A stretch of 64,000 nucleotides of DNA from Lewinellaceae bacterium (GCA_020636325.1 JACJYC010000025.1:22037-86036), one strand, 5' to 3'. Shown: positions 9,272 through 19,123, numbered from the stretch's first letter. Made by a program: numbers and translations. The notes: generated by a model from the letters alone, not told the origin.

Positions 9272-10435
9272 TTAGGAGACGGTCACTACCACTTTACCGA
9301 TGATGGCGGAAAGGTCGTCGTCGTTGACTTCTTTCTTCTGATCGGCTACCTGGAGGAATTCCTGGTAAACCAGGTCGAGCTCTTCCTTGCTGAGGTTATG
9401 GCCGATCTGTTTGGACCGGTAGGCGATGGCGGCCCGGCCGCTGCGGGCGGTGAGCACGATCTTGGAATGATCGACGCCGACCTCAAGCGGGTCGATGATT
9501 TCGTAAGTTTCCCTTTTCTTGATCACGCCGTCCTGGTGGATCCCGGAGGAGTGTGCGAAGGCGTTTGCGCCGACGATCGCCTTGTTGGGTTGCACCGGCA
9601 TGGCCATACTTTCGGAAACCAACTGGCTCGTCCGGTACAGCAGGCGCGTATTGATGCCGTCCTTGAAACCGAGGTACGGGTGTTGCCGCATGATCATGAC
9701 CACTTCCTCCAGGGAGGTATTGCCTGCCCTTTCGCCGATGCCGTTGATGGTGCATTCAATCTGCCGCGCGCCGTTCTGGACGCCGGAAATGGAGTTGGCC
9801 GTAGCCAATCCAAGGTCATTGTGGCAATGGGTGGACAGGATGGCCTTGTCGATGCCCGTTACATTTTCCTTGAGGTACCGGATCTTGGCGCCGTATTCTT
9901 CGGGCAGGCAATACCCCGTGGTGTCGGGAATATTCAGGACGGTAGCGCCGGCTTTGATGACAGCCTCGCAAACGCGGGCCAGGTATTCGTTATCGGTCCG
10001 GCCGGCGTCCTCTGCATAAAATTCGACGTCCTCAACGTACGATTTTGCCTTTTTCACAGCGGCTACCGCCCTTTCGATGATCTTTTCCTGGGTACTGTGG
10101 AGCTTGTAAAGGATATGCGACTCGGAGGTGCCGATACCGGTATGGATCCGCGCGCGGCGGGCGGGCTTGAGCGCATCGGCAGCCACTTCAATGTCTTTTT
10201 CAACAGCCCTTGACAGGCCGCAGATAATGGGTTCCCTGAGCGCCTCGCTGATCCTGCGGACCGACTCAAAATCACCGGGACTGGAAATGGGAAAGCCGGC
10301 TTCCAATATATCCACGCCCAGCAATTCAAGTTGCAGGGCTATTTCGATCTTTTTTTCGGTATTCAATTTGCAACCGGGGACCTGCTCGCCATCCCGGAGC
10401 GTGGTGTCAAAAATAAATATCCGCTTGTCGTCCAT
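9272..10435 (-). CDS. leuA: 2-isopropylmalate synthase, short form
   Basis: Condenses acetyl-CoA with 2-oxoisovalerate, the committed step of leucine synthesis. The TIM-barrel is complete: FDTTLRDGEQVPG at the N-terminus (metal Asp), then LSTHCHNDLGLATAN with the metal-binding His pair, NGIGERAGNTSLEE and GIHQDGVIK. At 387 residues it stops after the first linker helices and lacks the about 120-residue C-terminal domain that binds leucine in the long (about 520-residue) enzymes, so classical leucine feedback inhibition is not expected. First gene of the operon, with an exact -7 box upstream. Confidence 0.92.
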   Translation of the reverse strand: MDDKRIFIFDTTLRDGEQVPGCKLNTEKKIEIALQLELLGVDILEAGFPISSPGDFESVRRISEALREPIICGLSRAVEKDIEVAADALKPARRARIHTGIGTSESHILYKLHSTQEKIIERAVAAVKKAKSYVEDVEFYAEDAGRTDNEYLARVCEAVIKAGATVLNIPDTTGYCLPEEYGAKIRYLKENVTGIDKAILSTHCHNDLGLATANSISGVQNGARQIECTINGIGERAGNTSLEEVVMIMRQHPYLGFKDGINTRLLYRTSQLVSESMAMPVQPNKAIVGANAFAHSSGIHQDGVIKKRETYEIIDPLEVGVDHSKIVLTARSGRAAIAYRSKQIGHNLSKEELDLVYQEFLQVADQKKEVNDDDLSAIIGKVVVTVS

Positions 10436-10469
10436 CGCTGGTTTTTTAAATTGCGTTATGTTTGTCTTG

Positions 10470-10477
10470 CAAAATTA
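10470..10477 (-). promoter_or_regulatory. Probable -7 box of the leu operon
   Basis: Minus strand reads TAATTTTG, exact TAnnTTTG, 35 bp before the leuA ATG. The implied leader is only about 25-30 nt, too short for a T-box or leader-peptide attenuator. A TTTG lies upstream but at a long spacing. Confidence 0.5.
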
Positions 10478-10589
10478 CCATGAGAACGAAGCGACTTAAA
10501 ATCAAAAAAGGGAATTAATACAAGTCCGCAACCCTGGTCATATTTTTTAAATATAAGATTATCAGCGATTTAAAGAGGGAGCATTTACA

Positions 10590-12152
10590 ATGCCAAAACA
10601 ACGAACCGACGATCTGATCCAACTGATTCGGTCTTTGAGCCGGGCAGAAAAACGCCACTTCAGGTTATTTGTGAGAAGAAACCAGAATTCTGACGATATC
10701 CTGTTTTTGCAGCTTTTCGATTTGTTGGAAAAATACAAGGAATACGATGAAGACCTGATCCAGAAGCGATTGCCCGCCATTAAGAAAACCCAGCTGTCCA
10801 ACCTCAAGGCCCACCTTTACAAACAACTCCTGATCAGTCTCCGGCTGCTCAACAGCTCCAATAACGAAGATATCCAGATCCGGGAGATGATCGACTTTGC
10901 CCGGATCCTCTACAACAAGGGACTTTACCGGCAAAGCCTGGAGATCCTCGAACGCGCGAAAGTCAGGGCCATGCGGAGCCGGTTTTATTCCCAGGCCATG
11001 GAGATCATCGAGTTTGAAAAACAGATTGAAGGGCAGTATATCACCAGAAGCATAGAAGGCAGGGCCGAAGAGCTGACGGAGGAATCCAGAAGGCTGAACG
11101 ACATCATTGTCAAGAACAACGAATTCTCCAACCTGGCCATCCAGCTCTACGGCCTGTACCTGAAGGTGGGTTATGTCCGAAGCTACAAGGATTATGTAAT
11201 CGTTCAGGAATTTTTTCAATCCAACGTTCCGCGGTTCGATTACAAGGAGCTCGATTTCTGGGGAAAGGTCTTCTATTGCCAGGCATTCGTCTGGTTTTAC
11301 CATATGACCCAGGATTTCCCGATGACGTACCGCTATGCGCAAAAGTGGGTCAACCTTTTTCATGAGAATGACGGGATGATCGAGCTCAACCCGGCGATGT
11401 ACCTCAAGGGGATCCATAATCTCCTCGGCGCCCTGTTCAATTCGCTGCACTACGACAAGTTTGTTGAAGTATTGAACGTGTTGAACCGATTCCCGGATAA
11501 ATTTGACATCACGGTCGAGAAAAATATCGAAGGGCTCTTTAACCTGTTCAAATACGTCCATTTCCTGGAAAAACATTTTCTGGAAGGCACTTTTACCAAT
11601 GGATTAACGCTGGTGCCGGAAATCATCCAGTTGATTGAAACCGATGAATACAACTGGGACCACCACCGCGTCATGATCTTCTATTACCGGATTGCCTGTC
11701 TGTATTTCGGCAGCGGCAACAACGGTGAGGCCATCGATTTCCTGAACCGGATCATCAACCAGAAAAACCCCGATTACCGGGAGGATATCCAGTGTTTCGC
11801 GCGCATACTGAACCTGATCGCCCATTTCGAACTGGGGAATGCCCAATTGGTGGAATACCAGGTCAAATCGGTTTACCGCTTCCTGTTGAAAATGGAGAAC
11901 CTGCAGGAAGTGCAAAAAGAAATATTCCGGTTCATCCGCAAGACGCCCCGCATGCGGGAGTCCGAACTGCGAAATGAATTCATCAGCCTGAAAGAGAAAT
12001 TGTCCAAACTGGAGAATATGCCTTTCGAGCGGCGGCCGTTCCTTTACCTGGATATCATTTCCTGGCTGGAGAGCAAGATCGAACGCAAGCCGGTCCAGTC
12101 GGTCATCCGTGAAAAATTCCTGAAACGCCAGCATAAAAACCCTGATAATTAA
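10590..12152 (+). CDS. Large helical protein of unknown function
   Basis: 520 residues, no signal peptide, almost entirely alpha-helical and rich in charged and aromatic residues, starting MPKQRTDDLIQLIRSLSRAEKRHFRLFVRR. The spacing of repeated helix pairs (for example FARILYNKGLYRQSLEILERAK and YRIACLYFGSGNNGEAIDFLNRII) resembles degenerate TPR repeats, so a cytoplasmic scaffold or interaction role is plausible. I recognise no enzyme motif. It is divergent from leuA with a 154-bp gap and stands alone in transcription. Confidence 0.75.
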   Translation: MPKQRTDDLIQLIRSLSRAEKRHFRLFVRRNQNSDDILFLQLFDLLEKYKEYDEDLIQKRLPAIKKTQLSNLKAHLYKQLLISLRLLNSSNNEDIQIREMIDFARILYNKGLYRQSLEILERAKVRAMRSRFYSQAMEIIEFEKQIEGQYITRSIEGRAEELTEESRRLNDIIVKNNEFSNLAIQLYGLYLKVGYVRSYKDYVIVQEFFQSNVPRFDYKELDFWGKVFYCQAFVWFYHMTQDFPMTYRYAQKWVNLFHENDGMIELNPAMYLKGIHNLLGALFNSLHYDKFVEVLNVLNRFPDKFDITVEKNIEGLFNLFKYVHFLEKHFLEGTFTNGLTLVPEIIQLIETDEYNWDHHRVMIFYYRIACLYFGSGNNGEAIDFLNRIINQKNPDYREDIQCFARILNLIAHFELGNAQLVEYQVKSVYRFLLKMENLQEVQKEIFRFIRKTPRMRESELRNEFISLKEKLSKLENMPFERRPFLYLDIISWLESKIERKPVQSVIREKFLKRQHKNPDN

Positions 12153-12264
12153 AACCTTGGGGAGCCCGGCGCCCGATTATTTGCCGATATATCTTTTCCG
12201 GAGTTGGCAGAATACGGAAGATTTCATTTAACTTCGGGTCCCGAGATCACAAACAATCATCGCA

Positions 12265-14046
12265 ATGGAAATCTACCTGAAAAGAATCCCGCAGTTACTT
12301 TCGCTCAGTTTGGCGGCCTGCCTCCTCTTTGCAGGATGCGGAGGTGATCAACCCGGCGGAAGCAAGGAAATGAACTTTGTACGGGTCAGGCTGGCTGCCG
12401 AACCCGACTACATCAACCCCATAATCACCGTCAATGCCTACAGCCGCATGGTATTCAGCGGCATGTACCAGTCCCTGCTGGATTTTGACCCGTATACCAT
12501 GGAGTTGGTCCCGGTGCTGGCCACAGGCCGCCCCATAATTGAGAATATCGATTCCGGGCCCTACGCCGGCGGCATTTCCTATACCTTTGAAATCCGACCG
12601 GAAGCGGACTGGGACGACGGCAGGCCCATAACCGGCGAGGATATTGCTTTTACCCTGAAAACCTATTTCCATCCCGGGATCCCGCTCGCCGCTCCGGGCC
12701 GCTCGGTCCTGGAATCCTTCGTTGATGTGGTTGCCGATCCCAATAACCCCAAGGAGTTCACCATTGTTTCCAATACAAGGTACTTTTTGGGAGAAGCGGC
12801 TATCGGCACCTTGTCCATCCTGCCGGCCCATGTTTACGATCCGGACGGCGTGCTGAAGAAAGTGCCCATGGCTGACTGGAATAACCCGGAAAAGGCTGCC
12901 GCAATGACAGAAGCTTCACCGGAACTGGCCGCTTTTGCAGAAAAATTCATGAACTCCGCCGGCGGCCGCGCCCCGTCCGATCACCTCGGATCAGGCCCTT
13001 ACAGCCTCGTTTCCTGGGAGACCGGCCAACGGATCATCCTGAAAAGGAAGGCCAACTGGTGGGCGGATAAGGTCACGCCTTCCGGACCAGGCCTTCGCGC
13101 TTATCCGGATTCACTGGTCTATGTCATTATCCAGGATCAGACCACGGCGGTAACCGCCCTGAAAGCCCAGGAAATTGACGTCATGACCCAGATTGACGCC
13201 AAGGAATACGTCAACCTCCTGCAGGACGAGAACTTCAAGTCGATGTTCACCCTCCACAATCCCGAGGTTTTCCAGGTTTATTACATCGGGATAAACATGA
13301 AAAACCCGAAACTGAACGATAAACGGGTGAGAAGAGCGGTCGCTCAATCCCTGGATATCGATGCCCTTATCGACCAGTTGTTCTTCGGCCTCGCCAAAAG
13401 GGTCGTCGGCCCGTTTCACCCTGCCAAATCGCTCTACAACAAGGACCTTAAACTGTTGTCCTATGATCCGGACCAGGCCAGAGCACTCCTGAAGGAAGCC
13501 GGTTGGGAGGACACCAACGGCAACGGTACGGTGGACAAGAACATCGGCGGGCAACTTACGGAACTGGAACTGGATTACCTGACCACAGCCGGCAGCACCA
13601 TGGGGCAGAATATCGCCTTGCTGTTTCAGCAGAACGCAGCCAAATCGGGCATCAAGATCAATATTCAGTCGCTTAACCCGGATGTCATGCGCCAATCCCT
13701 GGACAACCGGACTTTTGAACTGTTCGGCAGGGGATGGTCGACCGACGGACTTCCGGATGACCCCAGCCAGTACTGGGCCAGGGCCAGCGACCGGCCGGGC
13801 GGCGGCAACTACTTCGGTTTCGGAACGGAAGAATCCGATTCCCTCATCGAACAGATCAAGGTAACCATGGATGATGAAGCCCGAAACAAACTGTATTACC
13901 GGTTGCAGGAAATCATTTACGATGAACAACCGTGCATTTTTCTGCTCGCCCCGCAGGAGCGGATCGCTATCAGCAACCGTTTTAAAGCCCGGACAAGCGC
14001 AACCAGGCCATCCTTTTTTGTGTCGGATTTTGAGCTTCAGGAATAA
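12265..14046 (+). CDS. Peptide/nickel-type ABC substrate-binding lipoprotein (copy 1)
   Basis: 593-residue family 5 solute-binding protein. A lipobox (LLFAGC, cysteine at about residue 25) predicts a lipid-anchored periplasmic protein. Family blocks include VRLAAEPDYINPI, AFTLKTYFHPG, GSGPYSLVSWETGQRIILKRKANWW and the central NDKRVRRAVAQSLDIDALI. An EF-hand-like calcium loop, DTNGNGTVDKN, lies near residue 415. No permease or ATPase gene is nearby, so the transporter partner is elsewhere or the protein acts otherwise. A paralogue follows 44 bp downstream. Confidence 0.87.
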   Translation: MEIYLKRIPQLLSLSLAACLLFAGCGGDQPGGSKEMNFVRVRLAAEPDYINPIITVNAYSRMVFSGMYQSLLDFDPYTMELVPVLATGRPIIENIDSGPYAGGISYTFEIRPEADWDDGRPITGEDIAFTLKTYFHPGIPLAAPGRSVLESFVDVVADPNNPKEFTIVSNTRYFLGEAAIGTLSILPAHVYDPDGVLKKVPMADWNNPEKAAAMTEASPELAAFAEKFMNSAGGRAPSDHLGSGPYSLVSWETGQRIILKRKANWWADKVTPSGPGLRAYPDSLVYVIIQDQTTAVTALKAQEIDVMTQIDAKEYVNLLQDENFKSMFTLHNPEVFQVYYIGINMKNPKLNDKRVRRAVAQSLDIDALIDQLFFGLAKRVVGPFHPAKSLYNKDLKLLSYDPDQARALLKEAGWEDTNGNGTVDKNIGGQLTELELDYLTTAGSTMGQNIALLFQQNAAKSGIKINIQSLNPDVMRQSLDNRTFELFGRGWSTDGLPDDPSQYWARASDRPGGGNYFGFGTEESDSLIEQIKVTMDDEARNKLYYRLQEIIYDEQPCIFLLAPQERIAISNRFKARTSATRPSFFVSDFELQE

Positions 14047-14090
14047 ATCTTTTTGCCAAAAACTGCTTCTATCAAAAAAACGCTGATCCT

Positions 14091-15875
14091 ATGAGTAATA
14101 TCAGACCATTGCTGAGGCTGACCGTTTTGGTGTCGGCTGCCTTGTTTGGAGGGTGCCGTACTGAAACAGCCCCCAGTGACGACCTGGCGTTCTGTTCCCG
14201 AAAATCGAATGACCTTGTCCTCCGGCTGGAAGCCGAACCCAATAACCTGAACCCGTTACTTTCTACCTCCGGCTACAACAGCCTGGTGGATTACCAGATG
14301 TTCGGTTACCTGCTGACGATTGATCCGGTATCAATGGAGCTGGCGCCCTACCTGGCTAAATCCAGGCCGGCCATTCAGGAATTGAATGACGGACCTTACG
14401 CCGGCGGGATGAGTTATACCTACGAAATCCATGAGGCAGCGGTTTGGGACAACGGCACTCCGGTAACCGGCCGGGATTACGCCTTTACCCTGAAGGCCGT
14501 ACTCAACCCGTTTGTGACCGGCGCCAAAAGGCTGGTCCCTTATGTCCAGTTCATCAAAGACGTGGTTATCGACCCGGAAAATCCTAAAAAATTCACGGTA
14601 TACACCAATGAACGCCAACTTTCGGGAGAAGAACGCGTATCCAGCACTTTTTATGTCATCCCTGAATATGCGTACGACCCCGAGGGCTTGTTGAAGGACA
14701 TACCGGTGGCCGATTTTTCAGATGAGGCCAAAATGAAGGCCCTCTCCGAATCGGATGACCGCCTGTCCAGGTTCGCCGATCAGTTCCAGGACCCGAAATA
14801 CAGCAACGATCCGGCGGCCATTTCAGGATGCGGCGCTTATAAGCTGGAATCCTGGGAGCCTGGCCAGCAACTTAGCCTGGTCAAAAAGGAAAATTGGTGG
14901 GGAGACCCCCTGGTCAAAGATTTTCCCAACCTCGGCGCCTATCCGGACCGGATCATTATCAAACCCATTATTGACGCGGCAACGGCCCTGACGGCCCTGA
15001 AAGCAGAGGAAATCGATGTGATGTCGGACATCAACCCCAAGGATTTCACGGATCTGGTAGCTGCGGGCGACTCTTCCTGCTACCGCCTGGAAGCGCCGTC
15101 GATTCTGCAGGTTGCCTTTTTGAGCCTGAATACCCGGATCCCCAAACTATCGGATAAGCGGGTCCGGAAAGCCATTGCCTACGCCATCGACGTTGACCAG
15201 ATCATCAACACCCTTTATTACGGCCTGGCGGAAAGAACGGCTTCGCCGGCTCACCCGTCCACTTCGTATTACAATCAACAACTCAAACCGATCCCGTTTG
15301 ATATTGAAAAAGCGAAGAGCCTCCTCGCGGAAGCCGGGTGGAAGGATACCAACGGCGACGGCGTTGTCGATAAAGACATCAACGGGCAGAAGGTCGAATT
15401 GCAGCTCAGATATGGGTTCACCGCCACCCGGTCCATATCGCAGCAGATCGGCCTGCTGATCCAGGAAAATGCCGGAAAAGCCGGCATCGATATTAAGTTG
15501 GACGGGAAGGAATTCAACCAATTGCTGGACGACCGGAAACGGGGCGATTTTGATATCATCGCCGGCGGCCGGTCGCTGTCGCCGCTATACTGGGAACCCA
15601 AACAGAATTATCATACGGCAGGCGACAACCAGGTAGGCTTCGGGAATGCAGACACGGATGCCTTGCTCGACAGCATTCAAAATACCTTTGATGAAGCGGA
15701 AAGGCTTAAAATGTATCTCCGGTTTCAGGAGATCCTGTACGATGAAATGCCCGAGATCTATGTCATAGCGCCGAAGGGAAGGATCGCTATCCACAAACGG
15801 TTCGAGGGACCGACCATGGCGATGTATCCTGGCTTCCTGGTTAATTTATTTCACTTGAAAGAGAACGCTAACTGA
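14091..15875 (+). CDS. Peptide/nickel-type ABC substrate-binding lipoprotein (copy 2)
   Basis: 594 residues, a diverged tandem duplicate of the preceding gene with the same block order: lipobox ALFGGC, VLRLEAEPNNLNPLL, AFTLKAVLNP, SGCGAYKLESWEPGQQLSLVKKENWW, SDKRVRKAIAYAIDVDQII. The calcium-like loop is kept as DTNGDGVVDKD. Its last 8 bases overlap the convergent PLP-enzyme gene. It is probably co-transcribed with copy 1; the ligand may differ because the binding-cleft regions have diverged. Confidence 0.87.
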   Translation: MSNIRPLLRLTVLVSAALFGGCRTETAPSDDLAFCSRKSNDLVLRLEAEPNNLNPLLSTSGYNSLVDYQMFGYLLTIDPVSMELAPYLAKSRPAIQELNDGPYAGGMSYTYEIHEAAVWDNGTPVTGRDYAFTLKAVLNPFVTGAKRLVPYVQFIKDVVIDPENPKKFTVYTNERQLSGEERVSSTFYVIPEYAYDPEGLLKDIPVADFSDEAKMKALSESDDRLSRFADQFQDPKYSNDPAAISGCGAYKLESWEPGQQLSLVKKENWWGDPLVKDFPNLGAYPDRIIIKPIIDAATALTALKAEEIDVMSDINPKDFTDLVAAGDSSCYRLEAPSILQVAFLSLNTRIPKLSDKRVRKAIAYAIDVDQIINTLYYGLAERTASPAHPSTSYYNQQLKPIPFDIEKAKSLLAEAGWKDTNGDGVVDKDINGQKVELQLRYGFTATRSISQQIGLLIQENAGKAGIDIKLDGKEFNQLLDDRKRGDFDIIAGGRSLSPLYWEPKQNYHTAGDNQVGFGNADTDALLDSIQNTFDEAERLKMYLRFQEILYDEMPEIYVIAPKGRIAIHKRFEGPTMAMYPGFLVNLFHLKENAN

Positions 15876-17034
15876 CAAGTGCGGCCATGGCCTGGTCAAG
15901 GTCCGCCATCAGCCAGTCAGGGTCTTCAAGGCCGATGTAAAACCGGACCAGATTCCAGGGCAGGGGAGAGTCCGCGCGGCCGGGAATATCGTAAAACCCG
16001 ATGGTCGGCAGCGCGAGCGACTCGTGGCCGCCCCAGGAGACCGCGATCAGGAACCCGCGAAGGCGATGAATGAAATCCTCCATTTGTTCCCTGGACCCTG
16101 CCTTGAAATAAACGGAAAACAACCCGCCGGCGCCCTTCATTTGTTTTCTGGCCAGGTCGTGCTGCGGAAACGACGGCAGAAAGGGGTGCAGTACCCGTTC
16201 CACCTTGGGGTGGGCTTCCAGCCAGCCGGCAATCTTCATGGCGCTTTGGAAACTTCGGTTCATCCGGAGCTCAAGCGTCCGCAAGCCTCTGATGACCAGT
16301 GCGGCATCGTGCGGCCCCAGGATCCCGCCGAGCGTCATGTATTCGCTTTCAAAGATCTGCCTGATTTTTTCCTTGCTGCCGCACAACACGCCGACCACCA
16401 CATCGCTGTGCCCGTTCAGGTACTTGGTGCCGGAATGCACGATCAGGTCAATGCCGAAGGAAGCGGGTTGCTGGAAAAGCGGCGAGGCGTAGCTGTTGTC
16501 GATGATGGTCGTGATCCCCCTGGATCGGGCCAGCCGCCCGCAGGCTTCGAGATCCTGGATGTCGAAGGTCAGCGAATTGGGGCTTTCCAGGTACAGCACT
16601 TTGGTTTCCGGCCGCAAAGCGGCTTCTATGTTTTCTATTTTCCGGCCGTCGACGAAGGTATGCGTCACGCCGAACCTGGGCAGGAATTGGGTGAGCAACG
16701 CCTTGGTCCAGGAATAAGGCGACTGGACGCAAACGATATGATCCCCTGAATTGACCTGGGAAATAACAGCCGCCGCCACCGCCCCGCTGCCGGATGAGAA
16801 GACCAGGCAGTCTCCGGTGCCTTCCAGGGCCGCCAGCTTTTGCCGGAGGATGGCAACCGTCGGGTTATTGCCCCGCGTATAGACGTGATTGGCCAGCTCA
16901 TCGGTGAACGCCTCCCGGAAAGCATGGAGGTCGGGAAAGGCAAAATTGCTGCTTTGGATGACCGGCGGCGAAACCGCATTGAAATAAGCTTCGCGATCTT
17001 CGCCCAAATGGACCAGTATTTCACTCAGGTGCAT
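15868..17034 (-). CDS. Cys/Met-metabolism PLP enzyme (cystathionine synthase/lyase type)
   Basis: 388-residue fold-type I PLP enzyme of the trans-sulfuration family, which includes cystathionine gamma-synthase, beta- and gamma-lyases and methionine gamma-lyase. PLP-binding Lys lies in HSGTKYLNGHSDVVVG, the cofactor Asp/Ser region in IIDNSYASPLFQQP, and the family signature YTRGNNPTVAILRQKLAALEG near the N-terminus. The sequence does not decide between synthase and lyase. It is 43 bp downstream of the phzF-like gene on the same strand. Confidence 0.85.
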   Translation of the reverse strand: MHLSEILVHLGEDREAYFNAVSPPVIQSSNFAFPDLHAFREAFTDELANHVYTRGNNPTVAILRQKLAALEGTGDCLVFSSGSGAVAAAVISQVNSGDHIVCVQSPYSWTKALLTQFLPRFGVTHTFVDGRKIENIEAALRPETKVLYLESPNSLTFDIQDLEACGRLARSRGITTIIDNSYASPLFQQPASFGIDLIVHSGTKYLNGHSDVVVGVLCGSKEKIRQIFESEYMTLGGILGPHDAALVIRGLRTLELRMNRSFQSAMKIAGWLEAHPKVERVLHPFLPSFPQHDLARKQMKGAGGLFSVYFKAGSREQMEDFIHRLRGFLIAVSWGGHESLALPTIGFYDIPGRADSPLPWNLVRFYIGLEDPDWLMADLDQAMAALVS

Positions 17035-17077
17035 AGTGATGGATTTTAAACTGGGAAAACGACAGGAAAGTACAATG

Positions 17078-17863
17078 TTAAATGGTCAATACCCCTTCAA
17101 TGACGGTTACTGCCCGACCTTCAAGGATCACGCGATCTCCGGAAAGAATACACCCCACATCCCCTTTGCGCCTGGACAATTGACGTGCCTGGAGAGAAGA
17201 CTTACCCAGTTTTTCCGCCCAGTAGGGGGTCATTACAGTATGTGCCGAGCCGGTCACAGGGTCTTCGTCGATCCCGCTCTGCGGAAAAAAGCACCTGGAC
17301 ACAAAGTCGACTTCCTTCCCGGGGGCCGTGACGATCAGTCCTCTTGATTCAAGGTTCCGAATGGCTCTGAAATCGGGCTGGAGGTCAATGATCAGCTCTT
17401 CGTCAGATAGGACCGCCATATAATCGTCCTTGCCTCTGAACACCTCCAGCGGTTCCAACCCCAAGCCGGTCACAATAGCCGGCAAGGTATCGACCTTTTG
17501 AGCGAAATCGGCAGGAAAATCCATGGCATATGCCTGGTCGGATACCTGACTGACGGTCAATTTGCCGCTCCGGGTAAAAAAATGGACGGCGTCCTGTCTC
17601 CAATTCAGATGTTTGTAGAGAACATGTGCGGTTGCCAGCGTAGCATGGCCGCAGAGATTGACCTCAACGGCAGGTGTGAACCACCGGAGCCGAAAGCCTT
17701 CCCCTTCGGGCGTAAAAAAGGCCGTTTCTGCCAGGTTATTCTCCATGGCGATGGACTGCATCAATTCATCCGGCAACCAATTTGCAAGTGGAACCACTGC
17801 AGCAGGGTTCCCCTCGAACGGCCGCGCCGCGAAGGCGTCGACCTGGAACTGCCGGAGTTTCAT
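17078..17863 (-). CDS. PhzF-family isomerase
   Basis: 261 residues with the PhzF fold, a duplicated diaminopimelate-epimerase-like domain. The start MKLRQFQVDAFAARPFEGNPAAVVPL and catalytic Glu in MENNLAETAFF are typical, as is the C-terminal DEDPVTGSAHTVMTPYWAEKLG. Outside phenazine producers the substrate is unknown, and no phenazine genes are here. Its ATG overlaps the sucD stop by 4 bp, so the two are translationally coupled. Confidence 0.88.
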   Translation of the reverse strand: MKLRQFQVDAFAARPFEGNPAAVVPLANWLPDELMQSIAMENNLAETAFFTPEGEGFRLRWFTPAVEVNLCGHATLATAHVLYKHLNWRQDAVHFFTRSGKLTVSQVSDQAYAMDFPADFAQKVDTLPAIVTGLGLEPLEVFRGKDDYMAVLSDEELIIDLQPDFRAIRNLESRGLIVTAPGKEVDFVSRCFFPQSGIDEDPVTGSAHTVMTPYWAEKLGKSSLQARQLSRRKGDVGCILSGDRVILEGRAVTVIEGVLTI

Positions 17864-18732
17864 CGCCCGAGGGCTTTGAGCATGGTCGCTCCGATCTGGG
17901 CCGGCGAATTGACCACATGGATGCCGCAGTCCGCCATGATCTTCATTTTGGCTTCGGCCGTATCTTCCTTGCCGCCGATGATGGCGCCGGCATGGCCCAT
18001 GGTGCGGCCTTTCGGAGCGGTCTGGCCGGCTATAAACCCGACAACGGGTTTGGTTCCGTGCGCTTTGATGTATTCGGCAGCTTCGGCTTCCATCGTTCCG
18101 CCGATCTCGCCGATCATGATGATCCCTTCGGTTTCGGGGTCGTTCATCAGCAGCTCAACGGCGTCTTTGGTGGTTGTTCCTACAATCGGATCACCGCCGA
18201 TCCCGATACAGGTGGACTGGCCCAGGCCGGCTTTGGTGACCTGGTCAACAGCTTCATAGGTAAGGGTGCCGGACCGGGATACGATCCCTATGCTGCCTTT
18301 GCGGTGGATGAAACCGGGCATAATGCCGCATTTGGCCTCGTCGGGGGTGATCACCCCCGGGCAGTTCGGGCCGACCAACCGGCAGTCGTACTGGCTGATA
18401 AACGCCTTGGCTTTCACCATATCCTGGACAGGGATGCCTTCTGTAATGCAAATGATTACACGGATGCCGGCAGCGGCTGCTTCCATGATGGCATCGGCTG
18501 CAAACGCCGGCGGAACGAAGATCACGGAGGTATCCGCGCCTGCCTTTTCTACCGCGTCGGCTACCGTATTGAACACCGGGCGGTCGAGGTGTTGCTCGCC
18601 GCCTTTGCCCGGGGTAACCCCGCCGACGACATTGGTGCCGTACTCAATCATCTGCTCGGCATGAAAAGTGCCTTCCTTCCCAGTAAATCCTTGAATGATG
18701 ATCCTGGATTGCTTGTTTACAAGAACTGACAT
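17860..18732 (-). CDS. sucD: Succinyl-CoA ligase (ADP/GDP-forming) subunit alpha
   Basis: TCA-cycle enzyme subunit that binds CoA and carries the phosphohistidine. 290 residues, usual length. Motifs: IIQGFTGKEGTFHAEQMIEYGTN at the N-terminal CoA-binding domain, GPNCPGVITP, and the phosphohistidine region GRTMGHAGAIIGG. The beta subunit gene sucC is not adjacent, which is common in Bacteroidota. Confidence 0.95.
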   Translation of the reverse strand: MSVLVNKQSRIIIQGFTGKEGTFHAEQMIEYGTNVVGGVTPGKGGEQHLDRPVFNTVADAVEKAGADTSVIFVPPAFAADAIMEAAAAGIRVIICITEGIPVQDMVKAKAFISQYDCRLVGPNCPGVITPDEAKCGIMPGFIHRKGSIGIVSRSGTLTYEAVDQVTKAGLGQSTCIGIGGDPIVGTTTKDAVELLMNDPETEGIIMIGEIGGTMEAEAAEYIKAHGTKPVVGFIAGQTAPKGRTMGHAGAIIGGKEDTAEAKMKIMADCGIHVVNSPAQIGATMLKALGR

Positions 18733-18814
18733 GTTGAAATAGTAATTAACCGAAGATGTCGGATTTCGTTAACAAAAACAGCCTGGTGTGCGGCGGCGCG
18801 TCCGTGCAAATGAA

Positions 18815-19123
18815 TTATTTCTCTTCATCGTCGATGATAAAAACATCTTCATTGGACTTGCGCATATAGTAGCGCTCGCGGGCAAATTTTTCGTCGTTCA
18901 ATTCCAGCTCAAGCCGTTCCTGTTTGGCTTCCTCGATCTTTTGCCCGTAGAATTCCTTATCCGCCTCCAGTTTGTTGACCGTCCTTTGGAGCCGGATCTG
19001 GGTCAATACATCGTGCTTGTCGATGAAGACCATCAGAAAGGCAAAAATGGCCAGGGAGAGGAAATACTTGTTTCTGAGCGGTTTGGGGAGCCCGTCCACA
19101 AGCGGTTTCAACGGGTTGGTCAT
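18815..19123 (-). CDS. Septum formation initiator family protein (FtsB/DivIC-like)
   Basis: 102 residues: a short cytoplasmic N-terminus, one membrane helix (KYFLSLAIFAFLMVFID) and a coiled coil (RTVNKLEADKEFYGQKIEEAKQERLELE), ending with the DivIC-type ARERYYMRKSNEDVFII. Such proteins link the divisome with FtsL and FtsQ. I chose ATG 19123; an in-frame ATG at 19180 would lie upstream of the likely -7 box TATTTTTA (plus-strand complement at about 19147-19154). It is next to eno, a conserved arrangement in many bacteria. Confidence 0.85.
   Translation of the reverse strand: MTNPLKPLVDGLPKPLRNKYFLSLAIFAFLMVFIDKHDVLTQIRLQRTVNKLEADKEFYGQKIEEAKQERLELELNDEKFARERYYMRKSNEDVFIIDDEEK

Noticed and set aside
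9263..10213. Plus-strand 316-codon frame across leuA
   Set aside because: Shadow of leuA; no family motif.
10665..11576. Minus-strand 303-codon frame inside the helical protein gene
   Set aside because: Shadow frame, no motif, no promoter.
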